From positions 32,597,980 through 32,661,979 of the forward strand of contig OX457074.1 in assembly GCA_949752795.1 (NCBI GenBank): a DNA stretch of 64,000 nucleotides, in the 5' to 3' direction. Source of the stretch: Hyperoodon ampullatus. Taxonomy: Eukaryota; Chordata; Mammalia; Artiodactyla; Ziphiidae. Shown here piece by piece: positions 12,546 to 24,172 of this stretch (position 1 is the first letter of the stretch; every line of letters starts with the position of its first letter). Under the pieces are notes generated by a model. That model had not been told where the DNA came from, did not search any database, and saw nothing but the letters and a program-made list of their open reading frames with translations. Both the position numbers and the translations under genes were made by a program.

Positions 12546-13947
12546 CTAAGAGACCCAGAAAGGAAGAGTCAGGCATCTGCTGCACATCAGCCCCACTAGT
12601 AATTAATCACCAGAGATAACACATGCTTCTGAGCAATGCTTTGCTGATTCTATAGGGTAATCACTTAATCTACTAGGGCCTAATGGACCCAAAGGCTCTA
12701 ACGAACCCAATCAGATTTATTTTGACTAATAACTAAACAACATAAGTCATCATTTGAAAAATCCTTTTATATTTTAATTCTGATAAATTTAAAGCAAAAT
12801 AGTAAGAGAATCTAAACATATGAAGGTACCCCATCTACCTCTATCACAGTGACCTTTTGTGGCACTGTAATAATGCTTTTCTGTGTTATAGATACACAGT
12901 ATGTGTTAATGTCTGGCAGGGAGAGTATGGTAGAATGTTTAAGGGTTAATCCTTAAGTCAGCACAGCACCATCCTCTACCCTACTCCCCTGCCAAACTTT
13001 ATACTCTATATCAAAGAGGCCCTGGGAAAACCAAAAGAATATGGACTGCTGGTGTGTGCTGGTGTGTGACTGCACACACCAGGAGCCTATCTGAATTACT
13101 CTGCCCAGGATTCAGCCTTAGGGTCACCTTTTGCAAGTGGCTTGATCCTAGGACCCCTTCTGGTCCTTACCTCAAACTTGAGCAAGTATACAAACCCCTC
13201 ACATGTAAAGTAGGGATATTAATCCTACCTACCACATAGCTTTCTGAGAGGATTAAATGACGCAATATATGTCAAGCACAACTATAAACAGTCAGTAACT
13301 ATTACCTACAATTATTACTGAAGTAAGGGCTGACTCAGCTAGGTTCACCGCTTTTTGTCTTCCATCACCTAACTAGTGCCTGATACCTAGTAAATGCTCA
13401 ACAAATAGCCACATGGATATAAGTTCACTGAATGAGATGATAAAAAAGACATTAGGTAAAGATGGTTAAGTCTACCAAAGGCCTAGCAGAAAAAAAAATC
13501 ACCTATACTACCAAGTAAGACTGATAGTCAAGGTTCCTAGTCATTTAAGTCAGACCGCACCCAAATGAAAGGATAAAAATCCTCCAAGAGAGAAGCTTTG
13601 AGGACCACTTCCACTTTGGAACAGAAAGTACTCTTGCAACCTGCTATCTGTGTGAGCAAAAGATATCTGGAATTCTGAGATCATTTTAATGGGAATGAGT
13701 TCTTCAACCATGCCCTTTTATTCCTTTGCTCAGAGGGCCTTCTTTTAGAATCCCCGTTAAGTAGGTGCAGAGAAAGAAATAAACAAGTTTCAGGAAATCA
13801 CATTTTGTTCTTAGTAGCTAAGTATTCCTGGGACAAAACCACAGTAACAGAAAGTCTAAAAACAAAACAAAACAAACAAACTTTCCTCACCTATTCTTTT
13901 ACATTAACTTTATGATAATTTTGGCAAACTTTAAAAATAAATTTAGT

Positions 13948-14204
13948 TAGAATATTTATTTATTTATTTTTGTTTGTTTGTTTGTTTTGGTTTTTTTTGG
14001 CAGTACGTGGGCCTCTCACTGTTGTGGCCTCTCCCGTTGCGGAGCACAGGCTCTGGACGCGCAGGCTCAGCGGCCATGGCTCACGGGCCCAGCCGCTCCA
14101 GGGCATGTGGGATCTTCCCGGACCGGGGCACGAACCCATGTCCCCTGCATCGGCAGGCGGACTCTCAACCACTGCGCCACCAGGGACGCCCTAGAATATT
14201 TATT
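13948..14204 (-). mobile_element. CHR-type SINE, family A, reverse
   Basis: The body is 13961-14191, with the tail as a T/G-rich run on the left. The direct repeat TAGAATATTTATT lies at 13948-13960 and 14192-14204. The three plus-strand frames and the minus-strand frame here are SINE translations. Confidence 0.95.
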
Positions 14205-14685
14205 GAAATTGTATAAAATGTGAATTAACATGAGCTCACATTATTAATACTGTGTTTCTGTTCTGCTGTATTTACTCAAGTTGTCTTTTATATTCTTCAA
14301 TAAAATTTATAGCTCCTGTATATCTCATAAGTCATACACTATGTCTCATTATTTTTAATTATTTTAATGGGTTACATGTTATTGAGCATTCACTATGTGA
14401 CACATTATATTAATACATTAATTATCTCAACTCATACAACAATCTCATGATTCAGTTGGTGTTATTAGTATTATTACTATTTTATACATGAAGAAACTAA
14501 AGAAAAGTAAAAATATGACCAACCCAGAAGAATAAGACCCACTAAGACTTAAAAGAATTGTCAATAAACCTAATATGATTTAATAAATAAAAGAGGGCTC
14601 AACATATTAAAAAAAAGGCAAGGGGGGATATTTTTAAAATGACCAAGCAGATTTTTTAAATGAGCCAAATAAAAATTCCAGCACT

Positions 14686-14887
14686 AAAAACATAATTATT
14701 GAGGGACTTCCTTGGTGGTCCAGTGGGTAAGACTCCAATGTTCCCAATGCAGCGGGCGTGGGTTCGATTCCTGCTCAGGGAACTAGATCCACATGCATGC
14801 TGCAACTAAAAGATCCCACATGCCACACTAAGACCCAGTGCAGCCAAATAAATAAATAAATGTTTAAAATAAAAACATAATAATTGA
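14686..14887 (+). mobile_element. CHR-type SINE, family C (older)
   Basis: The head 'ggacttccttggtggtccag' and 'gggttcgattcctg' mark the shorter CHR form, followed by an (AAAT)n tail. The flanking repeat AAAAACATAATTATTGA, with one change in the right copy, is at 14686-14702 and 14871-14887. Confidence 0.9.
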
Positions 14888-15895
14888 AATTGAAAATACA
14901 CTTGACAGCAGATATGACAGAAATGAAGATACTGCACACAATGAAGCCTGAAGAAGGAAAAAAATGGGAAAGAAAAGCAATTAAGAGACATAGAAGACAG
15001 AGTGATAAAATATTACATCTAACAGGACTTTCAAAAGATGATAAAGAAACTGTAGGAAAAGGTTTTGTAAAAAAGATGATGGCTAAGGAATTTTCCAGAA
15101 CTCATGAAAAACTCTAACATATTCAGGAAGTCAAGTGAGTCTCAACCTGGAAAGATTAAAAAAACCTACTCCTAAAGAAATCACAGTAAAAACAACAGCA
15201 CTCAAAGAAAAAGTTACTGAAAGTAGTCAGAGAGAAAATTCAAACTCTCCACAAAAGAACACAAATTAGACTAAGGGCTGATCTCTTCGCAATGAAAGGA
15301 AAAAGACAGCATGCAGGGAAAACTGAGGAAATAACCACATTCCAAACAAAGATACCTTTCAATAACAGGCATAAGTAAAAGACAACAGTTAAGTTATAAA
15401 AACCAAACACTGAACTCTCCAGCTAACAGATCCTCACTAAAGGAAATTCTAAAGGACGTTCTTCAAGAGGAAGCACATTCTCACAAATGGAAGAAGATCT
15501 GTGTTGCAAGAAGGAATGATGGGCAAATAAGATGACATATGTGGGTGAACCGAAATGAAGACTGACCATATAAAATAATAATGTCTTTGGCAGTTTTAAA
15601 AAAAATAAGAAAGAACTAAAATATATGACAACAATAGCATAAAAGTCGGGAGGAAAGAAAGAAATCAAGAAATTCTATGCCCTCCTATACTCAAGAAGAT
15701 GGTTAAGATACTACTTAGTTTTAGGCTTCGAGTTAAACAGACTGTTAAAATTTCTGGGGAACCATAAACAAAGAAATAATGTATAAAATCCAAACTGGTG
15801 GAGCAGGAGAAGATGGAATAAGACAATCAATCCAAAATAAGGATTGGAAAAAACAAACAAGAACATCAATATCAGCATAAAAAAGACAGGACAGG

Positions 15896-16013
15896 GACTT
15901 CCCTGGCGGTCCAGTGGTTAAGACTCTGTGCTTCCACTGCCAGGGGCATGGGTTCATTACCTGGTCAGGGAACTAAGAGCCCACATGCCACACGGTGAGG
16001 CCAAAAAAAAAAG
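15896..16013 (+). mobile_element. CHR-type SINE, family C
   Basis: Short form with 'ggacttccctggcggtccag', 'gggttcattacctggtcagg' and a short A tail. The flanks share 'aaaaagaca' (about 15881-15889 and 16007-16015). Boundaries are good to a few bases. Confidence 0.88.
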
Positions 16014-16062
16014 ACAAATAGAAAGCATAAAATTGTTTTAAAATAATTGAGATATTACCAAT

Positions 16063-16430
16063 CATCATTGTCAATTTTTTTTCTTTTTTTAATAAATTTA
16101 TTTATTTATTTATTTTTGGCTGCATGTGGGCTTTCTCTAGTTGCGGTGAGGGAGGGCTACTCTTCGTTGCAGTGTGTGGGCTTCTCATTGTGGTGGCTTC
16201 TCTCGTTGTGGAGCGTGGGCTCTAGGCTCCTGGGCTTCAGTAGGTGCAGAGTGTGGGCTCAGTAGTTGTGGCTCGCGGGCTCTAGAGCGCAGGCTCAGTA
16301 GATGTGGTGCATGGGCTTAGTTGCTCCGTGGCATGTGGGATCTTCCCGGACCAGGGCTCGAACCTATGTCCCCTGTATTGGTAGGCGGATTCTTAACCCC
16401 TGCACCACCAGGGAACATCATCGTCAATTT
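16063..16430 (-). mobile_element. CHR-type SINE, family B (long), reverse
   Basis: The body is 16078-16415, with the (TTTA)n tail on the left and 'cagtagttgtggctcg' repeats inside. The direct repeat CATCATTGTCAATTT (one change on the right) is at 16063-16077 and 16416-16430. Confidence 0.95.
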
Positions 16431-16827
16431 AAAAGAACTAAATTACCCTGTGGAAAGACAGTTTGTCAGACTCAATAAAAAACAAAACCCAGGTATATAT
16501 ACTTATATAAGAGATATACCTAAAATACAAGCACAGAAAGTAAAGGGAAAGAAAAAGATACACTAACCTATATCAACCAAAAGAATGCTGATCTAACTAC
16601 ATCAATATCAGGCGAAGCAGACTTTATGGTAAACAAAGCATTGGCAAGGATGTGGAGAAAAGGGATCTCTTGTGCACTGTTGCTGGGAATGTAAATTGGT
16701 GCAGCCACTACAGAAACAGTTCCTCAAAAAATTAAAACAGAACTCCCATATGATCCAGCAATTCCACTTCTGGGTATTTATCCAAAGAAAAAAAACATAA
16801 ACAAGAAGATATAAGCACCCCCATGTT

Positions 16828-17674
16828 CACTGCAGCAGTTTTTTTTTGGTGGGGGGTTCATCATTAAAAGGGGTCAAAATGGGAAATGAAAGGGAGGATA
16901 ACAGAGTTTGGGGTTGCTGGGGCTTCGGAGGTGCAGACTAGTTCCACAGTTTGATTTCCTCCTGGCCATTAAGGTAGGAATTTGAGGATTTTACAAGAGC
17001 TGAAGCAGCGCCACTTGAGAATGGAAAGCGGTAACTGGGAGGTTGCTGTCCACATTGTCAGAACCCAGTTTAGTTCACAAGCCTTCACATATAGGGTCAA
17101 TTATAGTTCTCAGACTTTTTTGAAAGTTCAATACTTCTTGAAGACCTTCCAAAAAGCAGGCTTCCCAGGGGAATGTGAATTCACTAGCAGATTTGGCAGC
17201 TCACTCCAAACAAGCCTAGTTTTAGACAAATAAAGTTTGCCTAAAAGACAGTTTAGCTCCAGCTCTTCCTTGCAAACACATCACTATTTCTGAGTCTCTT
17301 CTACAGAGAAATCTTGGATCTGCCACTGTATAAATTTCTTCAAGAGCTGGGCTGAAAGGCAGAAATCTTGGAATCCTAGCATGCATCTGAATTTAGGCTT
17401 GGACATATTTTCCTGGGGCATATTTTGTGTTTAGTTTCCCTTTCATGACAGAAGAGATGAAGAGAAGCATCAATAAAATCAGGGGCCCATGTTTCCATAT
17501 TAATATGAACCTGCTGGTCTTGGAGAGTCTCCCAGAGAGGCGGGGGGGTGGTTTGCAGGGGCAGGGGGTGGACCCGGCCACTGCTCACCCTTGGGACACA
17601 AGACACTGGCAGCAGCCACTCTTGGGAGCTCCCCCACTGCGTAGATGCTGGTACTAGCGGGCCCCACTGCAGCA
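16828..17674 (-). pseudogene. Unidentified insertion with A-run and direct repeats (candidate retrocopy)
   Basis: An 827-bp block (16838-17664) interrupts the L1 between two copies of CACTGCAGCA (16828-16837 and 17665-17674). It starts with a T-run on the plus strand, so if it is a retrocopy it lies on the minus strand with a short poly(A). No parent gene is recognised. The minus strand has a 99-residue open frame (17376-17675) that begins in the flanking repeat, and the 3' two thirds look UTR-like. No canonical AATAAA is seen just before the A-run. It could also be an unfamiliar repeat. Confidence 0.5.
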
Positions 17675-17896
17675 CTATTCACAATAGCCAAGACATGGGA
17701 ACAACCTCAGTGTCCACCAATAGGTGAATGGATAAAGAAGATGTGGTATATATACACAATGGACTATTATTTACCCATAAAAAAAGAATGGAATCTCATC
17801 TTTTGCAACAACATGGATGGACCCTGAGGGCATTATTTTAAGTAAAGTCAGATGGAGAAAGACAAATACAGGTGGATCTCACTTATGTGTGGAATC

Positions 17897-18045
17897 TTGA
17901 AAGAAAGACAGGAAGGGAAGGAAAGAAGTAAAGGAAGTTAGGAAAGAAAGAAAGGAAGAAAGGAAGGAAAGGAAGGAGAGAAAGAAAGAAAAGAAAAGAA
18001 AGGAAGGAAAGAGGGGAAAGAAGGAAGGAGGGGAGGGGAAGAAAC
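17897..18045 (+). repeat. Purine-only GAAA/GGAA-type microsatellite
   Basis: About 150 bases of almost pure purine (gaaagaaagacaggaaggg and variants) sit inside the L1 3' UTR. The serine/phenylalanine-rich minus-strand frames here are its translation. Confidence 0.92.
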
Positions 18046-18419
18046 AGGAGCTGGTAGATGCAAAGAACAGACTGGTGGTGGCAGGGGCAGGGGGGAGATG
18101 GACCAAATGGGTGAATAGAATCAAAAGGTACAAACTTCCAATTATAAAATAAATAAGTCATGGAGATGTAAAGTACAGCTTGGTAACTATGGTTAACAAC
18201 ACTGTACTGTATATTTGAAAGTTGCTAAGAGAGTAGATCTTAAAAGTTCTCATCACAAGAAAAAAACTTCTGTAACTATATGTAGTGATTGATGGTTAAC
18301 TAGCCTTATTGTGGAGATCTTTTTGCAATACATTCAAATATAAAATCATTATGTTATACACCTGAAACTAATATAACGTTGCATGTCAATTTTTTTACCG
18401 CAATTTTTTAAAAATTGAG

Positions 18420-19513
18420 AACTACTAGGAAAAAAATCATAGTGGTAATTGATAAGTTACAGACAAAAACGAGAGAAGATATGGATGATTTTTAAAAGTA
18501 GAGAATACATACTCTTCTCAAGTATGCCCAGAGTATTTTTATGAAATCGATCATCATCTAGGCCAAAATTCAAGAACCAATTATTTCAAAAGACTGGGTA
18601 TTAGAGACCATACTCTCTGGCCACAATAAAGTTAGAAATCAAATAACCAAAAATAGTCAAGAAAACATTATATATAAGAAATTTAAAAGAACATTTTTAT
18701 TAATATAGGAGTTGAAAAAGAAACCAGGAGGGATAATAAAATGCATTATAAATTAAAACTTGCTGAATGAAGTTAAAGTAGTGCACAGGGAGAAGGGGGA
18801 AGAAAAAGCTAAAAAGTTAATGTTGACAAATTATAAAAGAGTAGAATAAAACCAAAGAGGAAATAAGAAGCAGAAACTGATGATACAGAAGATACAACTA
18901 TATTCCCCCAAATGAGGGAAAAAACTATCTCCAGAAGAAATAGAAGTGAATGTTTTTAAATTGAATCACTAATTTTAAAATACTTTTTACACAAAAAATA
19001 CCGACTAGATCCAGCTGATTTTACCAAATAATTACAATCTTCAACTATTTCAGAGTTTAGAAAGGTTATGACATTAGCATGATCTGTTACCAAACCAGAC
19101 AAGAACAGTATAAGAAAAGAAAATGACAGGCTTATCTATCTCACAAATAAGATACAAAAATCCCAAAATAAATACTGGTAAGTCAAGTCCAGCAATTTAT
19201 TAAAAATAGATAATACATCATGACTAAGTTAGGTTAAACGTAGAAATCCACCGGTGATTTAACACTAGAAAATAACTGATGTCATTCATCCTATTAATAT
19301 ATTTTAAAGGAGAATAATAAGATCAACAAACTTATGCAGAAAAAGCATCTGGTGAACTTCAATGTCCCTCATGATTAAATTCTCAGCACACTGGACCAGA
19401 TGGGAATTTCCCAATCTGAGGAAGGATGTCTATAATACTGACATCATAACCAGTGGTAGTAAAAAGTAAAAGGCATTCCTGAAAAAGCAGAAAAGAACAA
19501 GAATAACCACTTT
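18420..19513 (+). mobile_element. L1 ORF2 fragment
   Basis: The sequence contains decayed ORF2 text, for example 'gaaatcgatcatcatctagg' and 'gaccatactctctggccac'. Many stops. Minor L1 remnants continue across 19745-19935, including a 24-base T-run at 19818-19841. Confidence 0.7.
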
Positions 19514-19744
19514 CAATGTTGCACTGCAGGGCTTTTTTTTTTAAGTTTTTTTTGATGTGGACCATTTTTAAAGTCTTTATTGAATTTTGTTACAATATTG
19601 CTTCTGTTTTATGTTTTAGTTTTTTGGCTGCAGAGGCATGTGGGATCTTAGCTCCCGGACCAGGGATCAAACCCGCACCCGCTGCACTAGAAGGCGAAGT
19701 CTTAACCACTGGACTGCCAAGGAAGTCCCAATGTTGCACTGCAG
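19514..19744 (-). mobile_element. CHR-type SINE, family C, reverse
   Basis: The body is 19530-19728 with 'ggaccagggatcaaacccgc' and 'accactggactgccaagga' near its head. The perfect 16-base direct repeat CAATGTTGCACTGCAG is at 19514-19529 and 19729-19744. Confidence 0.95.
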
Positions 19745-19934
19745 TCTTAAGCAGAGCAATAAGGCAACTGAAAAGTAAGGAAAAGGTTTAAGAACTGGAA
19801 AGAAAGAAACAACTGTCTTTTTTTTTTTTTTTTTTTTTTTTACTGTTGATATGACCATTACCTACATAGAAAACCCAAAAAAATCTACAAATAAGTAATT
19901 AACATTACAAGGATAATTTAGGGAGGTTGCTGGC

Positions 19935-20130
19935 ATATATTTAAAAAAAAAAGACTGCAGATAAACAACAAGGAGCTACTGTATAGCACAGGGAACTATA
20001 TTCAATATCTTGTAATAACCTATAATGGAAAAGAATCTGAAAAAGACCATATATATATGAATCCCTTTGCTGTACACCTGAAACTAATGCAACATTGTAA
20101 ATCAACTATACTTCAATTTAAAAAAAAAAA
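19935..20130 (+). mobile_element. L1 3' end fragment (cetartiodactyl type)
   Basis: Same 3' UTR as at 905-1200: 'gctactgtatagcacaggga', 'cctttgctgtacacctgaa', 'caacattgtaaatcaacta' and an A tail. It sits within older L1 ORF2 text. Confidence 0.8.
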
Positions 20131-21415
20131 AAGTTATTCTAGCATGTGAAAAAAAACTGCAACAGTAAGAAGAAATATAATTTTTGAAAATATATTATTA
20201 ACAATAGCATCAAAAATATAGTCCCTAGAGCTGAATCTAACACAAGGCATATAAAAGAAAGTAATAAAACATGAAAGCCCTCCTAAATAGACAGATATAC
20301 CATAGCCACGAACTGGAAGGCTCATTAACATAAAGATACCATCATCCCCGAATTGATTTCTGTATTATATATGATTCCAATGAAAATTACAGAAAGATAT
20401 TTTGGAAAACTGAAAAATATGATTCTAAAAGTTATATGAGATGGTAAAAAACTTTAAAAAAGCTAAATCATGCCCATAGAATTGGGGTTTGCCTCACTGG
20501 AAAAAAAAAGAATAAAGCTCTAGTAATCAGAAGGATATCTATTATATTTCTGCATCAATACCACAAAGACCACAAAGCCCAGAAATCAGTCCATATACAG
20601 ATGCAAACCTGAATTATAATAGAGCTAAAAGCGTAGAACAGTTGGAAAAGGATGAACTTTTAAATTATTGATACAGGGAAAAAAATGAATATTGACCCCT
20701 ACCTTGAGGCAGACACAAAAATTCAATTTCTGGTAGATTAAGAATAATGTGATGAAGGCTTCCCTGGTGGTGCAGTGGTTAAGAACCGCCTGCCAATGCA
20801 GGGGACACGGGTTTGAGCCCTGGTCCAGGAAGATCCCACATGCGTGGAACAACTAAGCCCATGCACCACAACTACTGAGCCTGCGCTCTAGAGCCTGCGA
20901 GCCACAACTACTGAGCCCACGCGCCACAACTACTGAGCCCACGCGCCACAACTACTGAAGCCCACGTGCCTAGAGCCCATGCTGCGCAACAAGAGAAGCC
21001 ACTGCAATGAGAAGCCCGCACACCGAAAACCAAGAGTAGCCCCTGCTCACCACAACTAGAGAAAGCCCATGCACAGCAACAAAGACCCAACACAGCCAAA
21101 AATAAATAAATAAAAATAAATTTTTTAAAAAAGAATAATTTGATGAGAAAACTATAAAACTTTTTAAAAGACAATATAAGTAAACTTTTTAATGGTCCTA
21201 TGGTAGTCTCATATAAAATCTACAGAAATTCTGTTCACCAAAAATACTGACCTAAATGTAAGAGCTAAAACTACAAAGCTCCGAGAAGAAAAGATAGGTA
21301 TAAATCTTTGTGACCTTGGATTATGCAACTTGGATTAAGGTTCTTAGATATGACACCAAAAGCACAAGTGATGAAAGAAAAAATAAACTGGACTTCATCA
21401 CAATTAAAAACTTTC
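20131..21415 (+). mobile_element. L1 ORF2 fragment, left of the NPM1 insertion
   Basis: Recognisable ORF2 text ends with the peptide DERKNKLDFITIKNF near 21370-21415. A long SINE splits it at 20756-21130. The same ORF2 resumes at about 22490, so the material between was inserted later. Confidence 0.85.
20741..21146 (+). mobile_element. CHR-type SINE, family B (long)
   Basis: The body is about 20756-21130: head 'gcttccctggtggtgcagtg', four 'ccacaactactga' units, 'gacccaacacagccaaaaat' end and an A/T-rich tail. The flanking repeat AGAATAATGTGATGA (one change on the right) is at 20741-20755 and about 21132-21146. Confidence 0.95.
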
Positions 21416-21499
21416 TGCCCCGGTATGACTCTGTCCTGCTCAGCTGTCCTCTGAAAGGAAGTCACTTATCTCCGTCCACCTTCTCTCCCACCTAAGTGT

Positions 21500-22145
21500 G
21501 TGCCCCTGGGGCCCCAGAACTATCTTTTAGTTGTCAACCGAAGACCAACAAAGATTATCACTTCAAAGTGGAGAATGTTGAAAATGAGTGGTTATCTTTA
21601 GGAAGGGTCAGTTTCGGGGCTGGTGCAAAGGATGAAGTGCACACTCTTGAAGCAGACGCAGCCTAAGCAAAGCAGCCCTGGCAAGGTTGATAACGTCTGT
21701 ACAGCCAATGGCTTCCCTGGGGGGCTCTGAAACAATACTACCTGTGGTCTAAAAGTAGTTCAGGGCTTGTACTTATTAGTGGACAGCACTTAGAAGATGC
21801 AGAGTAAGAAGATGAAGAAGAGGAGGATGTGAAACCCCTAAGTATATCTGGAAGTGGTAGCAAGGTTCCACAGAAAACTAGCAAAACTTGCTGATGAAGG
21901 CGAAGAGGAAGCTGAAGAAAAAGCTCCAGCAAAGAAATCTATATGATACTCCAGCCAAAAAGGCATAAAATCAAACCATAATGGAAGACTCAAAACCATC
22001 AAATACCAAGAGCAAAAAAGTCAAGAATCTTTCCCAAAAAAAGAGGGAAAAAAAAGAAAAAGAAAAAAAACCTCCTAAAACACCAAAAGGACCTAGCTCG
22101 GTATAAGACATTAAAGTAAAAATGCAGGCAAGTCTAGGAAAAAGC
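21500..22145 (+). pseudogene. NPM1 (nucleophosmin) processed pseudogene, truncated
   Basis: Fragments in successive frames match nucleophosmin: PQNYL, then text for the histone-binding core, VLISGQHLEDAE, EDEEEEDVKPLSISG, SKVPQK, EEEAEEKAPAKKSIYDTPAK, DSKPSN and TPKTPKGPSSV. Reading order is colinear with NPM1 and exons are joined without introns, so this is a retrocopy. There are several stops and frameshifts; the long acidic tract is mostly missing and the C-terminal nucleic-acid-binding domain is absent after about 22145. The parent is an abundant nucleolar histone chaperone; this copy cannot encode it. Left edge is unclear (21416-21500). Confidence 0.9.
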
Positions 22146-22490
22146 ACAATGAACAGTCCTGGTAAATTAAGACAGGGAGAGAGGAAAAGGAGAGACAAAT
22201 ACAAAGGAGAGTTCAAACTGAGTCTCATTAGCAATCCAGACAAAGTCTTCTATTTTAATCTCAATCCCCGTTCCTGACTTTCCAGCCACCCACACCCCTC
22301 TCCAGGCTAGAAGCAATCTCACTCTCGATTTCCTACAGCACTTTCGTTTGACTGCTGTGATTCAGTGAATCTTATACTTTGCCTTCTATTACTTATTCAT
22401 TTGATTTACCTCTTTGACCATGTTTTAATCACTTTTGTATCTCCCTAGATGCTCAAATAAATATTTGAATGAATCAAATAGAGGAAATAA
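22146..22490. other. Non-L1 sequence right of the NPM1 copy
   Basis: About 345 bases between the last NPM1 match and resumed L1 ORF2. It has no similarity I recognise to the NPM1 3' UTR. A stretch near 22455, 'ctcaaataaatatttgaatg', looks like an L2/MIR 3' end. Confidence 0.5.
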
Positions 22491-23480
22491 CGGTTTTGTA
22501 CATCAACGAATACTATCAGGAAAGTAAAAAGACAACTCACAGAATGAGAGAAAATGTTTGCAAATCATACATCTGAGTATGCAGAATATATAGAACTCTT
22601 ACAACTCAACAATAAAAAGACAACCCAGCTAAAAAAGAACTGGGCAAAGGATCTGAACGAACATTTCTCTAAAGAAAATATGCAAATGGCCAACAAGCAC
22701 ATAAAGAGGTGTTCATCACTGGTTACTAAGAAAATGAAAATCAAAACCACAATGAGATACCACTTCACATGTACTAGGATAGCTATTTTTAAAAAAACCA
22801 ACAACAAATGTTGACAAGGAAGTAGAGAAGGTGAAACCCTCCCTCATACACGGCTGGTGGGAATTTAAAATGACACAGCCACTTTGGAAAACAGTTTGGC
22901 AGTTCCTCAAAACTTTAAACAGAGATTTGTCACGTGACCCTGCCAATTCTACTTCTAGTATATATCCAAGAGAACCAAAAAAAATGTCCACACAAAAACT
23001 AGTGTGTCCTAGCAGCACTATTCATAACAACCCAAAGTGAACACAACCTAAATGCCATCAACTAATGAACGGATACACAAAACATAGTATATCCATGCAA
23101 TGGGAATTTTGTGCTGATACAAGATACAGCATGGATGACTCTTGAAAACATGCTAAATAAAAGGAGTCAAAATGTCACATATTATGATTCTATATTTATC
23201 TAAAATGTCCAGAATAGGCAAATCCACACATAGAGAGAAGAGGTTTATAGTTGCCAGGGGCTGGGGGGAGAGGGAAATAGAGTAGCTGCTAAAAGATATG
23301 CGGTTCCTTTCTGAAGTGATAAAAATGTTCTGGAAATATATAATGATGACAGTTGCACAATTTTATGAATACATAAAAGCCACTGAACCGTACACTTTAA
23401 AACTATACACTGAACTGTACACTTTAAAAGTGTACACTAAAGTATACACTTTAACTGTACACTTTCTTAATCTCAAAAAA
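22490..23480 (+). mobile_element. L1 ORF2 C-terminus and 3' UTR, right of the NPM1 insertion
   Basis: Text resumes with 'ttttgtacatcaacgaatac', then peptides LLQLNNKKTTQLKKNWAKDL, KENMQMANKHIKRCSSL, TTMRYHFT and PLWKTVWQFLKTL, all classic L1 ORF2 C-terminal. The 3' UTR runs to about 23480 with an iterated 'gtacactttaaa' motif at 23390-23465. Confidence 0.93.
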
Positions 23481-23539
23481 AAAACCCTCCCCCCCAGCCC
23501 CCCAGAAAGTGAAATGATGAGCCACAAATTAGAAGACAC

Positions 23540-24060
23540 GTGCTATACACATACCTGACAAGAGGCTTCAGGAAACACTAAACATAAGAAAATGACAAAG
23601 TAACCATCCACATAAGGCACACAACCCATAAACAAATGAAAACAAGCTCTGTCTCATTCCTCATCAGAGAAATACAAATTAAAACTATTTCACATCCACG
23701 TGAAGGCAAGAACGTGCACAAACTGGAACGTGAACACACTGCCAGTGGGGGTATAAATGGTGCTGCCATCTCAGCAGATGTGGTCTCATCGAGCACATGT
23801 GAACACGTGCACATGCTCAGGCCACGGAACGCCATTCCTGGGCACACGCCCTAGAAAATCTGTCTACACGTGAACCAAAAACGTAGCACCATGTGTGGAA
23901 CAGCAAGAAACTAGAAACAACACATCCAGTAAGAGCCAACACAGAATAGACAAATAAGTTTTGCTATCTGGAATCATAAAACTAGACAATACCACAAGAA
24001 AATGAATGGATGAAACTGAGGAAACTAACAGCAAAAATAAGCAAGTCACAGAACACACAA
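23540..24060 (+). mobile_element. L1 ORF2 C-terminal fragment
   Basis: A second, more decayed copy of the same L1 region follows: 'catcagagaaatacaaatta', 'actgccagtgggggtataaa'. Frames on either strand here are L1 relics. Confidence 0.8.
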
Positions 24061-24172
24061 GGCATGATTTCCTTTACGTAAAGTTAAAAATACAGAAAGT
24101 TCAACATTCTCTTGTTTAGGGAGACAAACATACATTCTGAGAATGTATTAAGCAGTAAAATCAAACACTTAC

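Larger units (their letters stand above)
14888..16640 (+). mobile_element. Old L1 internal fragment, interrupted by two SINEs
   Basis: The stretch contains text common in old L1M elements, such as 'gaaattctaaaggacgttct' and 'tcaatatcaggcgaagcaga...tttatgg'. It is non-coding and diverged. SINEs at 15896-16013 and 16078-16415 split it. The 77-residue frame at 14884 is a relic and not a gene. Confidence 0.65.
16641..18415 (+). mobile_element. L1 3' end (ORF2 C-terminus and 3' UTR), interrupted
   Basis: Reading plus: 'tggcaaggatgtggagaaaa', 'gatccagcaattccacttct' and, after an inserted block (16838-17664), 'ctattcacaatagccaagac', 'gtgtccaccaataggtgaat' and the peptide WIKKMWYIYTMDYYLPIKK are the conserved tail of L1 ORF2. 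The 3' UTR follows ('atacacctgaaactaatata') with a purine-rich array inside at 17897-18045. Non-functional. Confidence 0.92.
12546..24172 (-). other. NCOR1 intron 5, packed with old L1
   Basis: At 11.6 kb this is the longest complete intron here. It contains SINEs at 13961, 14703, 15896, 16078, 19530 and 20756, L1 fragments over most of 14.9-24.1 kb, an anonymous insertion at 16838-17664 and the NPM1 pseudogene. MIR-like traces occur at 13200-13330 (plus) and 14380-14520 (minus). Nothing else is recognised at 12550-13940. Confidence 0.88.

Noticed and set aside
17883..18161. Phenylalanine/serine-rich minus frames resembling membrane segments
   Set aside because: They translate a GAAA/GGAA-type microsatellite.
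20756..21120. Regular 'ccacaactactgagcc' repeats as a CRISPR-like array
   Set aside because: The units are contiguous variants within a known SINE, without unique spacers, and occur in all family-B copies.
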